This document shows positions 34,801 through 46,100 of a stretch of DNA of 64,000 nucleotides, piece after piece. The stretch is from Lytechinus variegatus (Eukaryota > Echinodermata > Echinoidea > Temnopleuroida > Toxopneustidae): the NCBI RefSeq assembly GCF_018143015.1, contig NC_054751.1, positions 24,256,425 through 24,320,424 on the forward strand, written 5' to 3'. Below the pieces are notes generated by a model. The model did not search any database, was not told where the DNA came from, and worked only from the letters and a program-made list of their open reading frames with translations. The translations under genes and the position numbers were made by a program. Within the stretch, counting starts at the first letter, position 1. Every line of letters starts with the position of its first letter.

Positions 34801-37800
34801 AAAAAACGACTCTAAACCGGCCGATGGTCAGAAATAACATAATATCGTTGGTTGGTCTAGAATCGGTTCAGTCGTTGGAGTGACTGTATATACCAACGAG
34901 CAAGACCCTGACATTGTGGGATGCAAGGAGCACCCTTCACGTCAGATTGAGTTTAACAGAGCTTGATAAACTGTGACAGGTTAAGTCAAATTATAGGCGT
35001 TTCATCATGTCACTCCTCTGACAAGCGTGGAAACCGAACGAATTTGAGTACAGTCTCGTATGATTTGAATTGGATACAGATCTCGGTGGGGATTCTTGAA
35101 AAAGTATGTGGGAACTGTGTGCTATTATTTAATTTTTACATGAGACAGGTAAAAAGCAAGAAGAAATACGATATTGTTTTAAACGAAAAACAATCGAGTC
35201 CTGTATTTTAAAGGTGATGTTTCTGAATTTTCTCGAATGATTGAAGTATATGGCAACGCAAACAAATCATTTTCTTTATAACGGTCGATTGTCTGATACT
35301 AAGGAGTGCATTCAGTATGTTCTGAAGAAAAAAAATAGAGCGAATTTCTATTTTTTTTTTGTCTTCATACTAAGCTTGTTATCACTCAGAGAAAGAAATG
35401 GATAAATGCACTTCCATTTCCCTTTTATTTGATTCTTTTCTAATTCATGACAAGTAAGGTCACATTTTCACTCCCTTTCAAGATCTAATCCGACCATTCA
35501 ATAACTACCCACCAAGAAGGCCGCATTTCAGTACCACGAGGTACCTAATCATGCTTAATTTTAAAATGCCTGTATGTCTTAAACCTGTAATTCTTATACA
35601 GTAATATGTTGTATCCAAAACTTGGAGAATTTCAAATGATACAAAAAAATTATTCAGTGTAATGCATGACATGTTTGAAATATGAAGAGACTTTATTAAC
35701 TCTTGCAATGACATTTTCGGTTTTATCGGGGAGGGGGTAGAAAAGCAAAGGAGAGGGGTAAGGTGTTGGATGAGAGGGAAAGGGGAAAGGAGAAAAGGGG
35801 GGAATAAAAGGCATAAAGATGAGACGAAGAATTCGTACACACTTGTAGAGCTCTTATGGTTTCACCCATTCGATTCAATCATACCTTATCTCTGCGATTC
35901 ACCTACCCAGCCCAAGCCTCGACACCGCCATCTCGTGCTACTGCAATTATTTTCATATTAGCGAACAAAGTAAACATCACGTTCCGTACCTCTGTATTAA
36001 ATGATTTATGAGATAATATGATTGATATATATATTCGTTTAGATAGACGTAATAATGAGATGGGCATGTCTTGGAATGAGATAGGCCTGATCGCTGGAGT
36101 GAAGATTTATTTTTAGGGGTGGGCTTGGGGCACTGGACTCCCCAAACGTTTCATGACAAAAAAAACATGAACGGACGGATGGAAGGAGTTAAATGAAAGG
36201 GAGAATGGTGATTACATATCTATATTCTTATATCGTACTTCAAAGTTACTAAAAAAAAACAGATTTTAGCTTTGAAATGGTAAACGATTTCGCCTGCTCA
36301 CGACTTTTCTTTTTTTTTCTTCTTAACATTGGCCCATGCGGCATGCAGTGTCCTCAAAAGTTTTGGTTCGTAAATCGTAATTCCTCCGAGGCCTGTGTTC
36401 GGTACATGTATCTATCTCATACCTAAACCTACTTAGTACTGACCGTGAAAGTATTCCATCAGCATACCAAACAGGATCCCCGACGGTTCGGGGAGGAGTG
36501 TTTTGATGTTGAAAGAGAGGGAGACAGAGGCAGAGAGGGGCAAAGAAAATAGGGGGGGTGAGAGACTGTTAGAGACAGAGAAAACGTAAGAGGCTGTGCA
36601 TGGGTTCCTGTACTGTATGCCCAATCTTCACAGGTAGCCCTTAGACATTTTCTTTTTCATTTTTCGACTGACAACGTAGGGTCCATGGCAACAATCATTC
36701 ACAGTGGGATCATTTCTTCTCCAAACTGTTTAAAATAATATTCAGAGCATATTTTGTGGCTCATTCAATATCTTTTGAAAATGCCCCCCCCCCCCAAAAA
36801 AAAAAATAATAATAATAATAATCTCGATCGCTTCGATTTCTCACTTGTATCATGGACCTATTACAAAATAATAGGTCCATATGCTTGTATGTAGTCTCTC
36901 CCCAGAAAATATGTGCCCACAATGTTTTTTGAGCAAGTCATGAATATATATTGCGTTAGTATCACTTTTACGTGTCAGTATGCGTCTTTCCATGTCATTT
37001 CTACAATATTTTCAGGCAGAAATAATTGGGTGAAATCCTTGTACATGGCTCAGCTAAGCGTGTTATATTGAATTTCCTTTAGCCTTCCATTCAGTGATTG
37101 AATAATGTCTGGTGGATTAGAGCATGGTTACTTTGTAACAGGAGCTAGCAAAGAAAAAAAAGAGCCAAAATACAGGTAGAATAAAAGCTTCGAAAAAGAA
37201 ATACAAATCTGGTCTTATCCAACAAACACTGGTAAATCAGTGGCCCATTTTTCAGCCGTTATCCAAAATCAGATTTGACTTGTTTATACGTTTTAATTCA
37301 TTCTATACCACACATCACATAAACCATGTAAACGATTGTATATGGGCCTATAATGCTTACCAATATTAGCTTTTAGTCGCAAAAGAGAAATTATTCGGAC
37401 TGCTGATAATTATCATGGTTGGACATCATTATTCAAAAGCGTCGCTATTTTGATACGAACCATAGTAGGAAAGGATAATTATGTAGAAGGGTTGTTTTAT
37501 TTCCAAAACAGAAATAAAAATAAATGAAATGAAATGAAATAATGATCATGTACAAAATGAATAGTATACATATGTATATTAAAATTTAAAAAAGAGAGGA
37601 TAGCCCGAATTCAGCAGTATAGGGAATACAGTAAAACATCACTGTTCTTCCCTATGGCTCGGGGTAGACAGGGTTTATGATAGGGTATACTATGTACACA
37701 GGGGAATAATAAGAGTTATTATAATAAGAACTATATTAGGATTGGCATGATTGGCAGAAAATAAATAACTGAAAATATCTATACTTACCACATATCATTT

Positions 37801-39712
37801 TGATATCGATTTAAAGCGAAGTTAAAGGGAAAGTTCACTCCACTAAAAAGTTGACTTAGAATGAAAAGAGGAAAATCAAACAAAGATAATACTGAAATTC
37901 TCATTACAATTTGATGTGACATTTTATAATTTTGCTTAATTCCACTATTGAGTTACATGTGTATCCTACTCAGTATGCAAATAGGAAAATTTGGAAGTCA
38001 CCCACATTATTTATTTCATATTCCACAGACTATGATGTGAAATATGTATCAGTCAATGAAAGAATGAGTGACATTATCGACTTTCTTATTGCATAACACT
38101 CTGATTTGTAGAAATCAAGCGAAAATGAACCAGAACTTTTTTCTTTGACATCCAATTTTGATGACATTTTCAGCATTATGCCTGTTTGAATTTTGTCTAT
38201 CTGTAAAAACTTTTTGTTTGGGGTGGATTCGTCCTTTAAAGGTCAAGTCCACCCCAGCGAAATGTTGATTTGAAAAAAATCAAACCAGCACTGAAAATTT
38301 CATCAAAATCGGATGTAAAATAAGGAAGTTATGGCATTTTAAAGTTTCGCTTATTTTTCACAAAACAGTGATATGCACAACTCAGCGACATGTAAATGAG
38401 TCAGTCGATGATGTCCATAACTCACTATTTCTTTTGTTTTTTTATTGTTTGAATTATACAATATTTCATTTTTTACAGGTTTGACCATAGGGACCAACTT
38501 CACTGAATCGTAGTATTAAACAATGCTAATTCCACGTGTTCAGGGAGGAATTAATCACTATTTCATTTGACATTGAGGAGAAAATTAGAATATTTCATAT
38601 TTCATGTAATACAAAGGAAATAGTGAGTGGATGACGTCATTAGTTCCCTCCTTTGCATACCAACCAGGATATGCATACAGTCAACTGTTTTGTGAAATTA
38701 AGCGAAAATTTGAAATGTCATTACTTTCTTATTTTACATTCGATTTTGATGAAATTTTCAGTGTTATGCTTGTTGGAATTTTCTCTTTCTATTCAAATCA
38801 TTTTTTGTTGGAGTGGACTTGTCCTTTAACGTATGACTTTAACGATCAGAGGGTGCAGTTGAGACCATGTGGGTGTATCCTGGCACTGCGTCAAGAATTT
38901 CCTTAAGACATCAAACCGTAAACCTTTAGGAGAGCTTAAGATTTAAACAACTTAATCCTTTTAGCCCGCTGCAATATCCTTCCTCCCCTCCAACCCCCAT
39001 GGTAATGAATGTTGACATTATATTCACAATTTTGATGAAGTATAAACAACCCACGGACCACCATTATCTCCTATCTCTTCAAATTTTTTTGATGGTTATA
39101 TGAACTTTTATACCGATGTAATTTTCTGCTAAATCATCTGTATCTCACTTTGGGGGGCTCAGTGTAATCTTCTTCATGATGAATACGGTTTTTTCTTAAG
39201 TTTGAATTATCACAATGTTCAATGCATAAAATCAAACCAAGGAACATAAGTGGGGTGTAGGCCTAATAGTACCTTACAGAGAAAAGTAAGACCTGGGTCC
39301 CGTCTTACAAAGAGTTACGATTGATCCAATCAATCTCAACTGTATGGAAGTCCATCCATACATTTTATTTTCTTCAGGAAATTTGGACGGTCTCCTGAGT
39401 AAAAAATTGAATCACTCTTTAATTTTCAAGAGAATGATGAATGTATGAATTAACATAATATCTACAAAATATTTTGAACAAACTTGTATTTGAGATGTTG
39501 ACGTTGCTGGCTTTCCATAGTTGTGGTTGATCGGATCAATTGCAACTCTTTGTGTAAGATGGGGCCCAGGCTATATAAGCTAATAAATAGATTGCATGTA
39601 GAGCAGCACAAGTGAAACAACAGAAACAAAACTAGCAAGAATTAATTTTATTGATAGACTGATTGATGGATGGATTGATTGATTGATTGATTGATTGATT
39701 GACTGATGGATG

Positions 39713-39743
<31 letters not shown>

Positions 39744-42045
39744 AAGAATTTTATTTCATTTCAAATTTTAATTTCAAGTCATGAAGAATCAAGTTGTTAC
39801 CATTGTAACATCATCAGTCGTGGAGATATGTATCGCCATGGCAACATATCTGCGAACAAGTGATACTAAGGCGGCAGAAAGCGAGACACCGACCATGCCA
39901 ACATTGGAATATTAAAGGCATACAACTTTCATGTGATTTTCACACTGTTAAAAGCTACTGAAAATTCATGCATCTGATTGGTTGAGAAGTTAGAGAATAT
40001 TAGTAAATGAAAATCATGATCAAAACTGTTCATGAAACGCCATAGGCGGCGGAATCGGGGTGGGGGGGCTGGGACGTGCCCCCCCCCCCCCTAAATTTGA
40101 GGTTGGCCCCCCTATATTTTTTGTTGATAACCTTTTTTTCTTGTTTTTTGCTTGTCAATTTTGTTTCCTGCGCCCCCTCCCTAAATTTACGTGGACCCCC
40201 CTGAAATGTTTGTGCCCCCCCCTAAAATTTCAGTTGATGACCTTTTTTTCTTGCTTGTCAAAACCTTGATAATTTCTGGGGGGCTGTCAAATTATTTACC
40301 TGTGTCCATCCCAAAATTTCAGGTGCCCTCCCCTAAATTCAGTTAAAAAGAATTGACCTAAATGATTTGAATAGCATTTCTAGAATACCCCTCACCCTAT
40401 CCCCTCCATCATTATTACTGACTCTCCGTTGCTTTCAAAATTCAAAGTATTTCTGGCCTACTTATGTCATGTTGGATCATAAAATGTTTGCCATGACAGT
40501 GATGTATCGATCAATTATCGGGATTGTTTTCTTCAATGGGATAAGGGGAAGTCTGTTTGCATGATGTTGCGAAGGTGTCTAAACTCGGCACGATTGCCTG
40601 ACTTTGATTGATTAGTTTTGATGGTCAGTTCGGCCTTCTCCTCAGTAATTTTTTTTTTCAAGTTGGGAAAAGACGTTTCTCTTAGTTGTATGCCCTGTTT
40701 TCCGTCGTTCCCTCCTTGGCTTCTGCCATTGTTTGGGGTTATTTTATTTATCTTTACAAAATTACAATCAACTTGATTAGTACGAGGGTTTTATTTTTCT
40801 TGTGAAAAATGTTAACTTTGAATTTGATGAATTTGAATGTTTGTTGTTTTCATCGTTAATGGTTCTTTTTTATTATTGTTTTCTTTTTGATATCTATGTT
40901 TTTTATAGCTCCTCGTCTTCAAATGGTAAACCCGTCCAACAGCAGTTCGACAACCAAACATCTTGGTGAACAGACCTACATGCAATGTGAAGGGGAAGGC
41001 TTTCCGGCACCTCTCATCGCATGGACGAAAGATGGCGCTATACTACCCGGTGATCATGCAAACATTGCTGTACAGACGATTGGTGGACCGCAAGAGAATC
41101 AGGCCACTGGATGGCTGCTCGTGAGTTTGTCCTCTAAGGAAAACCAACTGAGATATGATATAGAATTATGATGCATGTAATGGAAATAGAAATTGACATC
41201 TTACGTGTTCTGTAAAAAAGGAAATTGTATAGAGAGTAATTACAACAAAGAAAAAAACACAAGATTTGAAAGAACGGAAAATGTGTCAGTATGATCACAT
41301 CATATAATTATACTACATATTTTAGTCATTGATATCTATGGCCTTAGGAATTATTTTGCATCTGCTTTCTTCCACATGCAGAGTAATAACGATAAGAAAA
41401 CATAACATTTGAAAGAACAGAACATTTTCCAAATCGTGTGATCACATCTCATAATAATCATTCTAAATATTTTAGTCATTGATATCCATACACCTAGGTA
41501 TGAATATGCATTTGCTCGCTTCCAATTTTTTTTTGTATTTTTTTTCCGGCAAAGACACCTGCATCTTACCAATATCTATTATATTGCCTAATGACAAAAT
41601 TAAAATACGCTCCTGGGCTCCCTAACACAAAGATTAACGATCAATCGCTAAATGAACTGACCAATCAAGATCAATGTTACACGCGCGTTTGGCGCAAAAT
41701 ACTGATTAGGAACTAATTAGAAGTGTTCTTCTATATTTGCTATTCATTGCAAACCTTTGTGTTACGGAGCCCTGGTCACATCTGCCAACCAAACACAGTC
41801 ACCTTATCCTTACCCCCCCCCCCCCTCCTCTTTCCCCCAATCCCTCCCTTCGTTACACGAATATGGCTCTACTGCATAATATTCACATTATACTAATTGA
41901 TATTCTGGATCATGCTCTTTTGTCAACCCCTTTTCAGATATCCCCGGTCACACAGGCGGATGCCGGGGAATACACCTGTGAGGTGACGAACGGTGAGGGC
42001 GACATTCTCCGAGCTACAATGTTTCTTGACGTTACAGATGCTTAG
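26241..42045 (+). CDS. Secreted IGFBP-Kazal-Ig protein, IGFBP7/KAZALD1-like (three exons)
   Basis: The model joins 26241-26685, 40909-41120 and 41938-42045 (254 residues). Junction phases agree: phase 1 at intron 1, phase 0 at intron 2. The ATG has A at -3 and an in-frame TAA nine bases upstream. Residues 1-20 are a signal peptide (MRVLLFAICSGVLLGMVVNA). Residues 26-80 are an IGFBP N-terminal domain with CPDC, ECGCCSVC, NCGG and GRCGRDYYC. Residues 98-145 are a Kazal domain (VCGNDGNVYENVC). Residues 150-254 are an I-set Ig domain with the core Trp in PLIAWTKDG and the DAGEYTCEV motif. The order and size match IGFBP7 and KAZALD1, secreted proteins that bind growth factors and matrix. Which of the two it is closer to cannot be told by eye. 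Intron 1 is 14.2 kb and full of transposons; intron 2 is 817 bp. Confidence 0.88.
27838..27862. repeat. (GT)n microsatellite
   Basis: Run of about 12 GT units, preceded by GTATGTGTGTGGG. Confidence 0.85.
28366..28850. mobile_element. Degraded copy of the palindromic TTAA element
   Basis: 'cactgaatgtttcatcaaaatcggatgtaaa' on the left, the 'gatgacgtt..ccactc' block in the middle and 'gattcaaatcagg...ggtggacttggcc' on the right match the TTAA family in the same order. Ends and arms are badly worn. It lies in intron 1 of the IGFBP-type gene. Confidence 0.5.
29139..29230. mobile_element. Partial GGTGT-rich MITE, copy 3
   Basis: 'tttaacacctcagtgtgtgg', 'tgtcagttgg' and AACACCACAGTTTT match parts of the copies at 19063 and 24809. 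The left half is missing. The following 100 bp resemble the sequence about 120 bp downstream of copy 2, so a longer stretch may be duplicated. Confidence 0.5.
29820..30430. mobile_element. TTAA-flanked palindromic element, copy B
   Basis: TTAA at 29820-29823 and 30427-30430. Left end AAGGACAAGTCCACTCC, right end GAGGTGGACTTGACCTT. It is the best-preserved copy: the arms (ATTTCATCAAAATCGGATGT / ACATCCGATTTTGATGAAAT; AACGAGCCAGTTACATCCAA / GGATGTAGCTGGCTCGTT) pair over most of 600 bp. It lies in intron 1 of the IGFBP-type gene. Confidence 0.82.
30685..30760. repeat. G/C-tract dispersed element
   Basis: GTCAGGGGGG, CAGTCTGCCCCC and TGCCCCCCCCCCGTAGGTACGC form a short fold-back of G and C runs, like the elements near 58.2 and 40.0 kb. 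Confidence 0.5.
31659..31995. repeat. (ACT)n microsatellite, about 330 bp
   Basis: Nearly pure ACT triplets with a few ACG, TCT and ACC variants. It opens long poly-Thr, poly-Tyr or poly-Val frames, all artefacts. It sits next to a G-run repeat end at 31540-31625. Confidence 0.95.
32150..34190. other. Intron 1 interior; no gene seen
   Basis: A+T-rich intronic DNA with no exon, RNA gene or clear element end that I can support. Confidence 0.45.
34310..34460. mobile_element. Fold-back MITE (AGGGTCCCGTTTTATAAA ends)
   Basis: The left AGGGTCCCGTTTTATAAAG is mirrored by TTTTATGAAACGGACCCC at the right. The core contains AGCCAATCAGAGTGAAG. It belongs to a set of small fold-backs in the window that share GGNCCCGTTTCATAAA-type termini but have different cores. 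Confidence 0.65.
34555..34690 (+). mobile_element. tRNA-derived SINE head (Leu/Ser-type)
   Basis: GTGCCGC at 34555-34561 pairs perfectly with GCGGCAC at 34623-34629. Box A is GCCGAGTGGTCTATAAGGC and box B GGTTCGATCC at 34607-34616. The anticodon stem does not form a 5-bp helix with a 7-base loop, and sequence continues past the acceptor as CCTATGCCCGTGAGCAAGCC. I therefore call a SINE head, not a gene. Confidence 0.62.
35000..37820. other. Intron 1 interior; no gene seen
   Basis: Purine-rich stretch at 35730-35830, short (AAT)n at 36805-36825, otherwise unremarkable. I see no convincing exon. Confidence 0.4.
37822..38239. mobile_element. TTAA-flanked palindromic element, short variant C
   Basis: TTAA at 37822-37825 and 38236-38239. 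Left end AGGGAAAGTTCACTCCACT, right end GGGGTGGATTCGTCCT. At 418 bp it is a diverged, shorter member of the family. Its right TTAA is also the left TTAA of copy D. Confidence 0.65.
38236..38828. mobile_element. TTAA-flanked palindromic element, copy D
   Basis: TTAA at 38236-38239 and 38825-38828; left AGGTCAAGTCCACCCC, right GGAGTGGACTTGTCCT. Arms and centre match copies A and B. It abuts variant C, sharing one TTAA. Confidence 0.78.
39292..39570. mobile_element. Fold-back MITE, GGNCCCGTCTTACAAA family, copy 2
   Basis: Left CCTGGGTCCCGTCTTACAAA then GAGTTACGATTGATCC; right GATCGGATCAATTGCAACTC then TTTGTGTAAGATGGGGCCCAGG. Core pairs 'ctgtatggaagtcc' with 'gctttccatag'. In intron 1 of the IGFBP-type gene. 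Confidence 0.75.
39650..39742. repeat. (ATTG)n microsatellite
   Basis: Two runs of ATTG with GATGGATGG interruptions. Confidence 0.9.
40036..40330. repeat. G/C-tract dispersed element, longer copy
   Basis: It starts GCGGCGGAATCGGGG, has GGGGGGGCTGGGACGTGCCC and a C run, then repeats 'cccccctaaa.tt..' and 'gtt.atgacctttttttcttg' about three times. The TTTTTTCTTGCTTGTCAA piece recurs at 21170-21200, 47050 (inverted) and 58735, marking one family. Confidence 0.55.
40909..41120 (+). CDS. IGFBP-Kazal-Ig gene exon 2 (first part of Ig domain)
   Basis: Acceptor TTTTTTATAG after a long T-rich tract; donor CTC followed by GTGAGT. It encodes PRLQMVNPSNS through GWLL, with the first Ig cysteine in YMQCEGEGFPAP. 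The phase-1 start restores Ala-149. Confidence 0.86.
41611..41775. mobile_element. Fold-back MITE in intron 2 of the IGFBP-type gene
   Basis: The left CCTGGGCTCCCTAACACAAAG is mirrored by CTTTGTGTTACGGAGCCCTGG. Core contains CAATCGCTAAATGAACTGAC and TACACGCGCGTTTGGCGC. It is about 165 bp and leaves the flanking splice sites untouched. Confidence 0.72.
41938..42045 (+). CDS. IGFBP-Kazal-Ig gene exon 3 (end of Ig domain and stop)
   Basis: Acceptor CCCTTTTCAG; codes ISPVTQADAGEYTCEVTNGE and stops at TAG 42043-42045 after TDA. The splice inside the Ig domain falls between strands, just before the D-x-G-x-Y-x-C motif. A possible ATTAAA polyadenylation signal is at 42215-42220. Confidence 0.86.
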   Translation: MSPVTQADAGEYTCEVTNGEGDILRATMFLDVTDA

Positions 42046-42874
42046 ACTAACGACACTGAGAACTGGATTGAGAAATGTCAGCAAAATATGATATCAGAAA
42101 GAAGGAAGATTAATTCTTCGGAATGCGGAATGTCATTCAGCTTAGAAGCCATTATTTTACTCATACCTTCTGGGTAAACTCATGCCTGTGATGTTCGCAG
42201 CACAATCTAAAGTAATTAAATATTCATATCCATGGCATCCAGGATTCTATAGTTGTTCTCTGTGATTTTGCCACTGCCTATAATGAATCTTTTTTTTAGC
42301 CTTCTTAATTAGTTTTTTTCGAAGAAAGTAATCCTGGAATGGTTACCTGTTATGCTGTGCCAAATTTAATCGAGACACAAGTTGTGGATTATGAAAATCT
42401 TTTGATTCTTTCTTTGATACATATCAGTGCCATAATAACCTTGCTTACAGTATTACACAATCCTATTACCATAGAATTTTCATAAAATGACATTAAATAG
42501 GAAAGTGCACAAATATATTATAAGTGGCTTAGAATAGTGTCGTTTGCATTACATTAATAATGTCACGGGCCTACTTAATATTATTCTGCAGCCACAGACC
42601 CCGATTTAAACTTTGATCAGCAAGTGTGTCTCCACGCAAAGACTAGCACATACAAAACTTATTTTGAGGGCCTTCAGTACACGAGGCATGAGTATGTTGC
42701 ACATTCAGACCCTGAACTAGAGCGAAGGGTTTGCATGGCAGGGCTAAGCTAATATCGCCGTGAAGCTTGTTTGTTTATTTATTGTCAATTAAAGTCCGTC
42801 ATAGATTTTGTGAGACAGAGTGTTTCAGTGTGATTTTTTTTTGTCGTTACTCTTTACTGCCATTGATGATATCA

Positions 42875-43026
42875 GGGGGAGCGTTTCATGAAAGGGATCT
42901 TTTATCCGACAAGTATCATTTTATCCAATAGTTACCATAGTAACAATGGCTCTCAGCCAATCAGAATCAAGGAAAGATGTCAGATCTGAAAACTTGTCGG
43001 ATAAAAAACGTTGATGAAACACTCCC
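42875..43026. mobile_element. Fold-back MITE (GGGAGCGTTTCATGAAA ends)
   Basis: The left GAGCGTTTCATGAAAGGGAT and ATCCGACAAGT are mirrored by ACTTGTCGGAT and GTTGATGAAACACTC. The core has AGCCAATCAGAATCAAGG, also seen near 51990. Confidence 0.7.
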
Positions 43027-43284
43027 TAGATGCAAATTTGGGCCCCGTCTAATTGCAAAGACTTATCATGCTTCGGGTATATCATAATACGATTAAAAAA
43101 AACCTTTGGAATTAACAAGTTTATATTTATCACAATATGAGTTTGAATCTATTGCAACTACTTGTGAGCTGGGGCCCTGTTGTCCATTTAACCACGGAAC
43201 ACATGCAGATATATTATGTTTGAATATATGGCTTGACCTTGTATAATTTTACTTTCATGGAAATTATTATAATCTCTTTTTAAA

Positions 43285-43460
43285 ACAAGGTTGGTTTTTC
43301 ATGAAAGATGTCAGCACTGACTAAATTGTCAGTGTTGACTATTTTAGTGAAATCTTTGCTCTTTATTGACTGAGAAACACTGGCCTCTGACTGTTCCTAT
43401 GGTCCGTCGGAGAAAGACAACTTGTTAATGCTGACAAGTTTCATGAAACAGTCCCCTGGT
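43285..43460. mobile_element. Fold-back element (TTTCATGAAAGATGTCAGC)
   Basis: The left TTTTCATGAAA then TGTCAGCACTGAC is partly mirrored by GTTAATGCTGACAAG and TTTCATGAAACAGTCC. It is a diverged relative of the adjacent fold-backs. Confidence 0.5.
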
Positions 43461-43484
43461 GGGTGTTTCATAAAGCTGTTCGTA

Positions 43485-44412
43485 ATGGTGGTGTCACACC
43501 TTGGCGTTTTAGACAGCGTATGCCCGACGTATCAAAATTTCTCTAAAACGTCGGCATACGCTGAACTTTGTGATTTTTTTCAACTCTGGACGTATACTTA
43601 GCGTATTCATAACGAGTTGGACGGATACATATCGTATTAGTAACTTATATCGAACGTATTAGTAACTTATATCGAACGCTTCGTTAACTTCGTAACGTTT
43701 TCCAACGAATGCTTAGCGTATTGCTGGCGTACACAACTTATGCCCTACGATAGCCTAACTTACGCATAGCGCGCGGCAGCGTATCGCTGACGAACACGTG
43801 TCGTAGCCTATAAAAAGGTTGCCGCTCGACTATTCAAATCATAACCGCACGATACATCACCGTATCAACACCACCCCCATGCCGAAGAAAACTCCTGTGA
43901 ACCCCACCTTTATATACCAATTCTTATAAACGTTGTCAATACGCCATTATACGGAAGCTGTAAGTTATAAACACGTTCAGTAAGTTTTGTGGTCGTCCGG
44001 AGCACGTCTTCATACGTCAATATACGTTGGAGTTAAGTTACACATACGTTCAAAGCACGTTACTCATATGTTAGAAGTAAGTTTTAGGGTACGCTGGACA
44101 TTATCTCGACGTACATTGCCTTATGAGTAACTTACGAGTAACGTGTATCAACGATCGCGTAACTTGCCTACAACTTATGGCCCGCGTATGCGGGACGTAT
44201 GAGCCATACGCTGGCATACGTCGAAAATGTTTGTGCTTGCACAAAATTTTTCGACGACCTCGCCGTATGACGACGTATACCAGCGTGTTTTAGCGTACTC
44301 TTAACGTATGCAAATCTTACCCGTAACGTATTCGACGTACGCCAGCGTATTCGCCAAATTCATCATACGTCGGGCATACGCTGTCTAAAACGCCAAGGTG
44401 TGACAGCGCCAT
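43485..44412. mobile_element. 928-bp inverted-repeat element rich in CG and TACG
   Basis: The left GTGTCACACCTTGGCG, TTTTAGACAGCGTATG and CCCGACGTA are mirrored exactly at the right by TACGTCGGG, CATACGCTGTCTAAAA and CGCCAAGGTGTGAC. The interior is dominated by 'cgta', 'tacg' and 'gcgta', far more CpG than the A+T-rich flanks. I see no open frame of note. It is a large non-autonomous element by structure. Confidence 0.75.
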
Positions 44413-44468
44413 AAATGGATATATTCATTGGCGATGGTTCACCAGTCATTCTTAAAGCCGCTCTTAAA

Positions 44469-44740
44469 GGCGGTTTTCCACTAGGGCGCGGACAAGACCA
44501 GGAAGGGTTGCGGAATCAATTTTTGTCATTTCGGCATGCTGTCCGCAACCAAATTCCGTAAAAAATCATGCAAATGATCTTGTCCTAGGACACGACCAGG
44601 ACTGTCTGTGTATTGTCGTAGGACATTCCTTGTACTGTCCTAGGACAAAATTATCAAAATAAATTTGTCGGCGTTCGGCGCGGACAGCATGCAGATCGTA
44701 TTAGGACAGAACCGGAGACATTTAGGACAACGTCACGAGT
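44469..44740. mobile_element. Left end of an AGGACA-rich inverted-repeat element
   Basis: TTTTCCACTAGGGCGCGGAC begins a stretch packed with GGACA, TAGGAC and GTCCT words. The inverted end CCCTAGTGGAAAAGG is at 49411-49424. Either one element of about 4.95 kb or two partial copies. Confidence 0.55.
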
Positions 44741-45019
44741 GGTAAATTTAAGGATTAGGACAATCAGGATAATATTTTCGGACAACTTGCGAATACTCCA
44801 AGAAAATTATCGTTCATATATTTTTTATGAATTCAGGGGTGTTATTTGGGGTTTCGGGTGCGTTTTTTTTAAGAAACAATTGATTTTGTTATTAAATCCG
44901 ATTTGGGAGCAGGCGAGAATAAAGTAATTCGTCATGAAAGTACTCTATTTTTAAACATTTTTCGACTACAAAGACTAAATAGGACTTTCTGTTATTTCAA
45001 ATCAAATTGCATACATTGG

Positions 45020-45110
45020 AAATCCCAGGGGGGCAGGAGGATGCGTCCCCTCACTTTTTGGAAAGGGGGAGGGGCATTTGATATCAAATCCCCCCCCCCA
45101 ATTTTTGTAA
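45020..45110. repeat. G/C-tract dispersed element
   Basis: CCCAGGGGGGCAGGAGGATG, GGGGGAGGGGC and CCCCCCCCCCAATTTTTG, of the same type as the copies at 40.0 and 58.2 kb. Confidence 0.4.
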
Positions 45111-46034
45111 CAAGCAAAATAACATTTTCGGCTTGCAACTTGCGCTCGCATTATTTTTCTTAAAAATATATTAATTCATGCATTCTATTCATGATTACAA
45201 AATGTCCAGTTTTCTGACCTTTATATCGATTTCGCGCCCTCATTGGGCTTATTAGATTAATAAGTAAGATAATAATATTTTCATGATTTCCTAATAATCA
45301 TTGTCCGTTTTTTCAGAATGGAATATCGATAAGTTTCATCTCTCGCTTAAGAAGATAGTCATCATAGTCAGAAGAAAAAAAAAAATGATGTAGTGGAAAA
45401 GAAAAACAAAGGGGGATGCCTTGCTGATACGATCCTCCTCTCCCTGCTGCTGGCTTACCCTTCCCAGTATTAAAGAGATATACACACAGCACAAAAGAAA
45501 TAGGAATAAACAAAGGAGATGAATGAAATGAGGTGAAATAGAATCAAGTAGGAAAAAATCGCGATAATGAACATAAAATAATTGGCCGAGATAATGAATG
45601 TGTAAGATTAAACATATCAGTTTTAATTTTTGGACGAAATTGTGAATCCAGTGTCTAATCGCCTTTGCCTCCTCTTGTAACAATTAAAATAGACTAGGAA
45701 AGAAAATGTAAATGAGCAATTCCAGGAGGCCGAATGCGATCGCTACGCCCTATTGGCTGCGTAAAAAGGGAAAAATGGAATAACCAAAGAAGAGGGGAAA
45801 AGAGGAAGAAGAGTGAAGAAATTGATAGGAGGGGATAATATCAGCGATTCAGCTAGGTCAGTTTGTAAACATTAATGGTTCATTTCGCTCTTCATACTTT
45901 CAATAGTCTAATTAAGAAGAATGTGCACGCTGTTCGTTTTTACGAAAAATACTTAGGTTTTTTTTTCTTTTTCGTCCTTGATGTTTTATAGAAATAAGTT
46001 CGCGCTTCTCGCTCATATTTTATGTTTATGAGAA

Positions 46035-46100
46035 ACATGTTCTGTGCAGCGGCGTAACAGGGGTCGGTGGCCAAGGAGGGGAGGGGCAAGAGCCAGAAAA
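46035..46100. repeat. G-tract dispersed element
   Basis: CAGCGGCGTAACAGGGGTC, then GGAGGGGAGGGGC. The GGCGTAAC start is the complement of the GTTACGCC end seen at 58215. Confidence 0.4.

Noticed and set aside
45336..45683. Minus-strand frame starting LQEEAKAIRHWIHNFVQKLK
   Set aside because: The start looks helical and protein-like, but there is no usable donor after it and the rest is low-complexity hydrophobic.
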